A stretch of 6,045 bases of DNA from Candidatus Arcticimaribacter sp. (GTDB lineage Bacteria; Bacteroidota; Bacteroidia; Flavobacteriales; Flavobacteriaceae), in assembly GCA_011526275.1 (NCBI GenBank), contig WTJP01000042.1, positions 2,307 to 8,351 on the forward strand, given 5' to 3'. The position numbers and the translations under genes are program-made. The notes under the pieces are model-generated. The model was not told the origin of the DNA. It did not search any database and saw only the letters and a program-made list of their open reading frames with translations. Shown here one piece after another: positions 1-5,140 of this stretch. Numbering within the stretch: the first letter of the stretch is position 1; the number at the start of each line of letters is the position of its first letter.

Positions 1-1062
1 ATTTCAGCAGAATGTCCTTGGTTGGAAGACAGCAATGATGCGCTAATCGTTGCAGAAAAATTAGGGATTCCTTTTCAAACGGTTGATTTAAGCGAGCAAT
101 ACAAAGCCCGTATTGTCGATTATATGTTCGAGGAATACAAAAACGGGCGTACGCCTAATCCAGATGTTTTGTGTAATCGCGAGATTAAATTTGACGTCTT
201 TCTCGATATTGCTTTAAGTCTAGGTGCCGACTATGTCGCTACAGGACACTACTGCCAGCGCAGTACCAGCACAAAGGAGGGGGGAGAAATTCATCATTTG
301 CTCGCCGGAGCAGATCCCAACAAAGATCAATCTTACTTTTTATGTCAGCTCACCCAAGCGCAATTGGCCAAAGTACTTTTTCCTATTGGGCATTTACAGA
401 AAGCTGAAGTGCGAAAAATTGCAGCTGCGCAGGATCTCGTTACCGCAGAAAAGAAAGATTCTCAAGGCTTGTGTTTTATTGGAAAGGTGCGTTTACCCGA
501 CTTTTTACAACAACAACTCGCCCCTAAAAAAGGAGCAATTGTTGAGGTGCCTGCTAGCTTTTCGGCCTATGAAGAGCCCCCGACTACCTTTGACAATCAA
601 CAGCAAATGTTGGCCTACCACAGCGGGAAAATACACTATACCCCATCTGATGGGGCAGTGGTAGGGGAGCACCAAGGTGCCCATTATTTTACCAAAGGCC
701 AACGCAAAGGTCTAGGTGTGGGAGGCACAGTAGAACCGCTCTTCGTTATTGCGACCGATGTAAACGAGAATGTGATTTACACCGGACAAGGAAAAGATCA
801 TCCTGGACTCTACCGCCGCGGTTTAATGGTTCAACCAAACGATATTCATTGGGTGCGTGAGGATTTACGTATGGAAATTGGTGAAACCCTAGAAGTAGAC
901 GCGCGTATTCGTTACCGTCAACCCTTAGAAAAGGCAACCCTTTATCGAGAAAAGGAAGGTTTGTTTGTGCTCTTCGACCACCCACAATCGGCTATAGCAG
1001 AAGGGCAATTTGTCGCTTGGCACTCGGGGGAGGAACTGTTGGGTTCCGGGGTTATTTCCTAA
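1..1062 (+). CDS. mnmA: tRNA-specific 2-thiouridylase MnmA, 5'-truncated by window edge
   Basis: MnmA adenylates and then thiolates U34 of tRNAs for Lys, Glu and Gln in the cytoplasm. The reading frame is open from base 1 (it begins ISAECPWLEDSND) and ends at TAA 1060-1062, giving 353 codons. The TTG at 22 is not a start; the true start and the PP-loop SGGVDSS motif lie left of the window, about 45 residues upstream by comparison with remembered homologues. Visible family signatures are NGRTPNPDVLCNREIKF with the catalytic cysteine at 172-174, ATGHY near 241, DQSYFL near 325, SQGLCFIG with the second catalytic cysteine at 472-474, and GEHQGAHYFTKGQRKGLGVGG at about 667-726. The C-terminal beta-barrel domain runs to the usual glycine-rich end (GSGVIS). 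Compared with E. coli MnmA there are about 33 extra residues before GEHQG, which I recall as usual in flavobacteria. Both catalytic cysteines are present, so the enzyme should be active. It converges with lysA. Confidence 0.96.
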   Translation: MSAECPWLEDSNDALIVAEKLGIPFQTVDLSEQYKARIVDYMFEEYKNGRTPNPDVLCNREIKFDVFLDIALSLGADYVATGHYCQRSTSTKEGGEIHHLLAGADPNKDQSYFLCQLTQAQLAKVLFPIGHLQKAEVRKIAAAQDLVTAEKKDSQGLCFIGKVRLPDFLQQQLAPKKGAIVEVPASFSAYEEPPTTFDNQQQMLAYHSGKIHYTPSDGAVVGEHQGAHYFTKGQRKGLGVGGTVEPLFVIATDVNENVIYTGQGKDHPGLYRRGLMVQPNDIHWVREDLRMEIGETLEVDARIRYRQPLEKATLYREKEGLFVLFDHPQSAIAEGQFVAWHSGEELLGSGVIS

Positions 1063-2297
1063 GCCTCTACGGTTGTATTTTCTGACAAAATAGAAGCGTC
1101 TAACTCAACTTGGTTGCGCAAGATGTCCTCAAAGTTTTCCCGTTCGCGAATCGTATGTGCTTCGCCATTGATCCACAGCACTTCTGCAGGGCGATAACGA
1201 GAATTGTAATTGCTTGCCATGGTGTTGCAATAAGCGCCAGCATTGTGAAACGCTAAATAATCTCCCTCACTGATTTCTGCTATCTTGCGATTGCTTCCAA
1301 ACGTATCGGTCTCGCAAATGTATCCTACAACAGAGTAAAAACGCTCGCGACCTTCTGGATTGCTGATGTTAACAATCTCGTGGTGTGAACCATAAAGCAT
1401 CGGGCGAATGAGGTGGTTGAATCCACTGTCTACTTGAGCGAAAACCGTTGAGGTGGTTTGTTTCACCACATTCACTTTGGTCAAGAAATAGCCGGCTTCA
1501 CTCACCAAGAACTTTCCAGGTTCAAAAGCCAGGGTAAGTTGGCGTCCATATTCCGTACAAAATGCATTGAATTTAGCGGTGAGTTTTTCTCCTAGTTCCT
1601 CAATATTGGTTTCAATATCGCCCACTTTATAGGGTACTTTAAAACCAGAGCCGAAATCGATGAACTCTAAGTCGCGGAACTTCTTGGCCGTTTCAAATAA
1701 GATTTCAGTCGCGTGCAAGAAAACGTCAATATCGAGTATGTCACTACCCGTGTGCATATGAATACCGTTAATGCGCATTTGAGTGTTTTCTGTAATGCGG
1801 AGTAAGTGCGGAATTTGGTGGATGGAAATCCCGAATTTTGAGTCGATATGTCCTACAGATATATTGCTGTTTCCCCCTGCCATTACGTGCGGGTTGATGC
1901 GGATACATACAGGAACATCGGGGTATTTACTTCCAAATTGTTCTAAGATGGAGAGGTTGTCAATATTGATTTGAACCCCCATTTTAGCGACAGCTTCGAT
2001 TTCGCTTAAGGAAACCCCATTGGGTGTAAAAATGATGGTGGACGGATCAAAACCAGCTTTGAGGCCCAATTGCACCTCTTGGATGGAAACGGTGTCTAGA
2101 CCAGCGCCTAACCCTTGGATATATTTTAATATAGAAATGTTATTCAACGCTTTTGTTGCATAGTGGAGGCGCAATTGCTCCACTCCACGGAATGCATTGG
2201 TCAATCGTTGGTATTGACTTTTAATCTTAGCGGCATCATACACATATACAGGGCCATTTGCTTTTTTCGCTATGTTGGCTAAATCGACATGATTCAT
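1059..2297 (-). CDS. lysA: diaminopimelate decarboxylase LysA
   Basis: This PLP enzyme decarboxylates meso-diaminopimelate to lysine, the last step of the lysine pathway, in the cytoplasm. The protein has 412 residues. It has the fold-type III alanine-racemase-like barrel followed by a C-terminal beta domain. Visible motifs are HYATKA with the PLP-binding Lys49, INPHV near 135, GHIDSKFGI at 149-157, GIHMHTGSDI at 178-187, the glycine loop DFGSGF at 214-219 (a variant of GGG[LF]), EPGKFLV at 259-265 (usually EPGR), CETDTF with Cys328 at the subunit interface, and GAYC with Tyr356 followed by SNYNSRYRP. All key residues are in place, and the roughly 400-residue length and near-identical blocks match flavobacterial LysA as I recall it. 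The ATG at 2297 fits the normal N-terminus; it is preceded by an A-rich stretch without a Shine-Dalgarno. The gene diverges from sucC, and its stop interlocks with that of mnmA. Related decarboxylases (arginine, carboxynorspermidine) are less likely given the close overall match. Confidence 0.95.
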   Translation of the reverse strand: MNHVDLANIAKKANGPVYVYDAAKIKSQYQRLTNAFRGVEQLRLHYATKALNNISILKYIQGLGAGLDTVSIQEVQLGLKAGFDPSTIIFTPNGVSLSEIEAVAKMGVQINIDNLSILEQFGSKYPDVPVCIRINPHVMAGGNSNISVGHIDSKFGISIHQIPHLLRITENTQMRINGIHMHTGSDILDIDVFLHATEILFETAKKFRDLEFIDFGSGFKVPYKVGDIETNIEELGEKLTAKFNAFCTEYGRQLTLAFEPGKFLVSEAGYFLTKVNVVKQTTSTVFAQVDSGFNHLIRPMLYGSHHEIVNISNPEGRERFYSVVGYICETDTFGSNRKIAEISEGDYLAFHNAGAYCNTMASNYNSRYRPAEVLWINGEAHTIRERENFEDILRNQVELDASILSENTTVEA

Positions 2298-2311
2298 TTT
2301 CTAAATTTTTT

Positions 2312-2319
2312 CAAAAATA
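2312..2319 (-). promoter_or_regulatory. candidate -7 box of lysA promoter
   Basis: On the minus strand these bases read TATTTTTG, matching the Bacteroidota -7 consensus TAnnTTTG. Transcription would start about six bases downstream, leaving a leader of only about 10 nt before the lysA ATG. I see no convincing -33 TTG at the expected distance, and the region is AT-rich, so a chance match is possible. Confidence 0.4.
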
Positions 2320-2435
2320 GCTTTAAAAAGGATATAAAATAGTAGGGGTAGATGTTTAATTTAAAAATATCATAAAATGTTTCAAATAAAACAAAAGCTT
2401 TTTCCTTAGAGCTAGTACAAGCATCATTCTTTTTA

Positions 2436-2443
2436 TATTTTTG
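2436..2443 (+). promoter_or_regulatory. candidate -7 box of sucC promoter
   Basis: The bases TATTTTTG match the Bacteroidota -7 consensus TAnnTTTG, and the following GTGCAACG fits the usual start region. Initiation near 2449-2450 would give a leader of about 13 nt before the sucC ATG at 2463. The leader is A-rich with no Shine-Dalgarno, which is common in this phylum. No clear -33 element is visible. Confidence 0.5.
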
Positions 2444-2462
2444 TGCAACGAAAACGACCAAT

Positions 2463-3656
2463 ATGAATTTACACGAATATCAAGGAAAAGAAATCCTCGC
2501 CAGCTTTGGTGTAGGGATTCAGCGCGGCATCGTGGCACAAACTGCCGACGAAGCTGTTACAGCAGCAAAAAGTCTCACCGAAACAACCGGAACCGGATGG
2601 CATGTGATCAAAGCACAAATCCATGCCGGTGGACGTGGAAAAGGGGGCGGAGTAAAACTGGCCAAAAACCTTGACGAAGTAAAGAGCATTGCCGATCAAA
2701 TTATCGGGATGCAATTGGTAACCCCACAAACACCTCCCACAGGAAAACCCGTGCACCAAGTTTTGGTTGCAGAAGATGTTTATTATCCTGGGGAAAGTGA
2801 GCCAAGTGAATTTTATGTTTCGGTTTTATTGAACCGTTCTACAGGGAGAAACATGATTATGTACTCTACTGAAGGGGGAATGGATATTGAAACTGTAGCG
2901 GAAGAAACACCGCACTTGATTTTTACAGAAGAAATCGATCCTGCTGTGGGAATGCAAGGTTTCCAAGCCCGAAAAGTAGCTTTCAATTTAGGCTTAAGTG
3001 GGAAAGCATTCAAGGAAATGACCAAATTCATCATAGCCTTATACACGGCTTATGTGGAGTCAGATTCTTCTTTGTTTGAGATTAACCCTGTGTTAAAAAC
3101 ATCAGACGATCGCATTATTGCAGTCGATGCTAAAGTTACTTTAGATGACAATGCATTGTATCGTCACCAAGACTATGCAGCCTTGCGCGACAAACGTGAA
3201 GAAAACCCTATTGAAGTTGAAGCTGGCGAAGTTGGTTTGAACTATGTGGATCTTGACGGAAACGTAGGTTGTATGGTAAACGGAGCTGGTTTAGCCATGG
3301 CAACCATGGACTTGATCAAGCAAGCGGGTGGCTCTCCTGCGAACTTCCTCGATGTTGGAGGAACAGCCGATGCTGCTCGTGTGGAAACCGCTTTCCGTAT
3401 CATCTTAAAAGACCCAGGCGTAGAAGCTATCTTGGTCAATATCTTTGGAGGAATTGTACGTTGCGACCGTGTAGCACAAGGAATTGTTGATGCCTACAAG
3501 AACATGGGCGATGCAATCAAAGTGCCGATCATTGTTCGTTTACAAGGAACCAATGCCGATATCGCTAAAGAATTGATCGACAGCTCTGGACTCAATGTAC
3601 TTTCAGCTACAGCCTTCCAAGAAGCGGCTGATAAAGTACAAGAAGCCATCGGATAA
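2463..3656 (+). CDS. sucC: succinyl-CoA synthetase (ADP-forming) subunit beta
   Basis: SucC pairs with SucD to convert succinyl-CoA to succinate with nucleotide triphosphate formation in the TCA cycle. The protein has 397 residues, against 388 in E. coli. The N-terminal ATP-grasp domain (about 1-240) starts MNLHEYQGKEIL and shows VIKAQIHAGGRGKGGGVK with the nucleotide-contacting Lys50, Glu104 in LVAEDV, and the metal ligands Asn208 in FEINPV and Asp222 in VDAKV. The C-terminal flavodoxin-like CoA-ligase domain shows NGAGLAMATMD (Asn273), GGSPANFLDVGGTA at 289-302, NIFGGIVRCD at 326-335, and VRLQGTNAD. Every hallmark residue is present. The ATG is the normal family start. No sucD follows: the next gene on this strand is hsp20. 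I recall sucC and sucD being unlinked in several flavobacteria, so SucD should be encoded elsewhere. The subunit choice (ADP or GDP) cannot be settled from the sequence by eye. Confidence 0.97.
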   Translation: MNLHEYQGKEILASFGVGIQRGIVAQTADEAVTAAKSLTETTGTGWHVIKAQIHAGGRGKGGGVKLAKNLDEVKSIADQIIGMQLVTPQTPPTGKPVHQVLVAEDVYYPGESEPSEFYVSVLLNRSTGRNMIMYSTEGGMDIETVAEETPHLIFTEEIDPAVGMQGFQARKVAFNLGLSGKAFKEMTKFIIALYTAYVESDSSLFEINPVLKTSDDRIIAVDAKVTLDDNALYRHQDYAALRDKREENPIEVEAGEVGLNYVDLDGNVGCMVNGAGLAMATMDLIKQAGGSPANFLDVGGTADAARVETAFRIILKDPGVEAILVNIFGGIVRCDRVAQGIVDAYKNMGDAIKVPIIVRLQGTNADIAKELIDSSGLNVLSATAFQEAADKVQEAIG

Positions 3657-3693
3657 GACAACTTGACATCATTTTTCGCTTTTTAACTGCCAA

Positions 3694-3750
3694 TATGACA
3701 TTTAATTTCTAATGGTATAACCTTTGACTAATTCAAAGCGTATAACCTTT
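3694..3750 (+). promoter_or_regulatory. repeat-bearing upstream region of hsp20, candidate promoter or operator
   Basis: An 11-bp direct repeat GTATAACCTTT occurs at 3715-3725 and 3740-3750, exactly 25 bp apart. A degenerate relative, TATGACATTT, lies at 3694-3703. Between the two perfect copies sits an inverted repeat CTTTGA-ctaat-TCAAAG (3722-3738). TAACCTTTG at 3718-3726 resembles the Bacteroidota -7 box TAnnTTTG with one extra spacer base, and would give a leader of about 30 nt. There is no CIRCE (HrcA) element. Whether the repeats are operators, sigma-factor boxes or chance cannot be decided from sequence alone. Confidence 0.4.
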
Positions 3751-3763
3751 AAAAATTTTTGTT

Positions 3764-4189
3764 ATGAGTTTAGTTCAATTTAGACACCGTCCATTAGCCA
3801 CCTCTATCTTTGATGAGTTTTTCAATACGGATTGGTTCCCTGCACCAAGGTACAATAGTCCTGTTCCTGCAGTGAACATTCAAGAAGGAGAGCAGGCATT
3901 TATTTTAGAATTGGCGGTGCCAGGAAAATCAAAAAATGACTTTGAGATCGAGTTGGATCAAGATGTACTTTCAATCGCTGCCGAAGCAGCCAATGTGGAG
4001 AATGAACCAACCAACACCTTCAGCCGTAAAGAGTTTAACTACAGCGCATTTAAACGCGCCTTTACCCTCCCTGATTCGGTTGACCCATCAAAAATAAAAG
4101 CAAAATACATCCATGGGATTCTACGTGTAGAGTTACCCAAACGAGAAGAGGCCTTGCCTCAACCTTCAAAAAGAATTGCTATTGAATAA
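3764..4189 (+). CDS. small heat-shock protein, Hsp20/alpha-crystallin family
   Basis: This is an ATP-independent cytoplasmic holdase chaperone that forms oligomers and keeps unfolding proteins soluble. The protein has 141 residues, typical for the family. A short N-terminal arm with hydrophobic and aromatic residues (FDEFFNTDWFP, 16-26) leads into the alpha-crystallin domain at about 35-126, which starts PAVNIQE and includes LELAVPG, SRKEFNYSAFKRAFTLPDSVD (the usual FxRxFxLP block, 87-107) and the conserved HGILRVELPK at 117-126, a variant of the G-V-L motif. The C-terminal tail ends RIAIE, and the IAI at 138-140 is the I-x-I motif that docks on the neighbouring subunit. The ATG at 3764 gives the normal N-terminus; there is no Shine-Dalgarno. 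The gene stands alone between sucC and a strong terminator, with repeats upstream, consistent with its own stress-responsive control. Confidence 0.93.
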   Translation: MSLVQFRHRPLATSIFDEFFNTDWFPAPRYNSPVPAVNIQEGEQAFILELAVPGKSKNDFEIELDQDVLSIAAEAANVENEPTNTFSRKEFNYSAFKRAFTLPDSVDPSKIKAKYIHGILRVELPKREEALPQPSKRIAIE

Positions 4190-4214
4190 AGGATTAATTA
4201 TTTGTTTTTGTTGG

Positions 4215-4248
4215 AAATCGGCTCCGCAAGGAGCCGATTTTTTATTTT
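4215..4248 (+). terminator. intrinsic terminator of hsp20
   Basis: A perfect 11-bp stem, AAATCGGCTCC (4215-4225) and GGAGCCGATTT (4230-4240), is capped by a GCAA tetraloop of the stable GNRA type. It is followed by a T-rich tract, with TTTTTT at 4238-4243 and TTTT at 4245-4248. It lies 26 bp after the hsp20 stop. The T-tract overlaps the stop codon of the convergent hydrolase gene (4242-4244). On the minus strand the hairpin is followed by CCAACAAAAAC rather than T's, so it should work mainly in the plus direction. Confidence 0.92.
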
Positions 4249-5065
4249 AAAACAATTTTCTTAATCAAATACGCCAAGGAGTCGGGTTTAGAGAAGTTGG
4301 GGGTGTGACTACTGGCCAAGCTGAAATGCTTTTTCACCTTGCCTTCATACATAGCGCGTTGCACACCAATGGGAATGGCTTTGTCTTCTGTACACTCGAT
4401 ATAATATTTAGGGATTTGTCCGAAGTTTTCCTCGCTTACTTCCAGTTCATAACTCAAAGGAGCGCTGGGTTCGGGTACGATGTAGCCTTTTGCGGCATCA
4501 AAGCTTTCCAGCGGAATATCGTGTGCAAAGGCGTTGTGCATCTCACTTTCGGTCACTAAGGCATAGCTTTTATCGTCGGAAAGATAAAATGCTCTACTGC
4601 TTTGGAGCCTTCCACTCCCTGTACCGCACTAAAAAAGGAGGTACCATTAGGCACTAAAAAAGCGGTGAGGTAAATCAGTTTTTTTACTTTTTCCGGCCGT
4701 AATTCGGCTACACGACTAATGGTAATCCCGTTAAAGCTGTGGCCAACCAACACCACTTTTTCGTTTTGCTCGTCGATGATATCGAGCAAGTGGTTGACGT
4801 AATTTTCCATTAAAATCTCGTTGGGAGGTGTAGGGTCTTGCCCATGGCCGGGGAGGTCCGGCGTTATTAAGGTTAAAGCGTCATCGGCTAAATGCTTCAC
4901 CGTTGCTTCCCATTGCCAAGCTCCCAACCAAGCCGAATGGACTAGGATAACGGGGGTTTTTACTGTGGTGGTGGGTGTTTCTTTGGTGTTTTTTCACTTA
5001 CATGCATTGGCCAAAAAAGCCACAAAAAGAAGTGAAACAAGAACAATACTAAAGGTTTTTTTCAT
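4242..5065 (-). pseudogene. alpha/beta hydrolase lipoprotein, interrupted by a nonsense codon and a frameshift
   Basis: Read from ATG 5065, the protein begins with a signal peptide (MKKTFSIVLV, then SLLFVAFLANAC) whose Cys22 suits lipidation, then K23 and an in-frame TGA at codon 24 (4996-4994). The same frame then continues with a Thr/Pro/Lys linker and PVILVHSAWLGAWQW, TPDLPGHG, VVLVGHSFNG (nucleophile Ser110), YLTAFLVPNG and AVEHFIF. After about 4582 the frame shifts: the old frame stops at 4558-4556, while the next frame reads SDDKSYALVTE, then VPEPSAPL, ENFGQIPKYYIECTEDKAIP (acid Asp) and SSHTPNFSKP (catalytic His), ending at TAA 4244-4242. Adding one T to the T-run at 4580-4582 restores the frame, giving 275 codons including the stop. 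The pattern fits the plant-esterase-like branch of the alpha/beta hydrolases (salicylate-esterase/HNL-like); the substrate is unknown. Sequencing error could explain either lesion, but two together suggest gene decay. The gene is divergent from the S10 peptidase. Confidence 0.8.
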
Positions 5066-5140
5066 GATATAAGGATTTAAGGTTACTGCAATGTAGGCAT
5101 TTTAAAACAAATCAGAATTGTGTACATTTATTCAAAGCTT
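5066..5140. promoter_or_regulatory. divergent intergenic region between hydrolase and S10 peptidase
   Basis: This 75-bp AT-rich spacer must hold the promoters of both flanking genes. For the plus strand, TACATTTA at 5123-5130 matches five of the six fixed bases of the Bacteroidota -7 box TAnnTTTG, ten bases before the S10 ATG. For the minus strand no clear -7 box is seen. No Shine-Dalgarno precedes the plus-strand start. The call is weak. Confidence 0.25.

Noticed and set aside
224..664. Plus-strand open frame inside mnmA in another register
   Set aside because: It overlaps well-conserved MnmA coding sequence and its translation has no family motif; it is a shadow frame.
1032..1047. GGAAC/GTTCC hairpin near the mnmA stop as a terminator
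   Set aside because: Only a 5-bp stem, inside the coding region, with no T-tract on either strand.
3663..3668. TTGACA as a sigma-70 type -35 box before hsp20
   Set aside because: No -10 element lies at a suitable distance, and Bacteroidota promoters do not normally use this consensus.
4242..4556. The hydrolase back half as an independent 104-residue gene starting at GTG 4556
   Set aside because: It lacks the nucleophile and the N-terminal strands, and its sequence continues meaningfully upstream of the GTG in the same frame (SDDKSYAL), so it is a fragment of the larger gene.
4305..4559. Plus-strand open frame antisense to the hydrolase 3' half
   Set aside because: The minus-strand frame shows clear alpha/beta hydrolase motifs with the catalytic Asp and His; the plus frame shows none.
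4575..4590. Programmed ribosomal frameshift in the hydrolase
   Set aside because: The switch needs a -1 shift at ATC TTT, and neither codon can re-pair after slipping; no heptamer or downstream pseudoknot is evident, and a second lesion (TGA) exists in the same gene.
4821..5072. Plus-strand open frame antisense to the hydrolase 5' half
   Set aside because: It covers the signal peptide and the HSAW region of the minus-strand gene and resembles no known protein.
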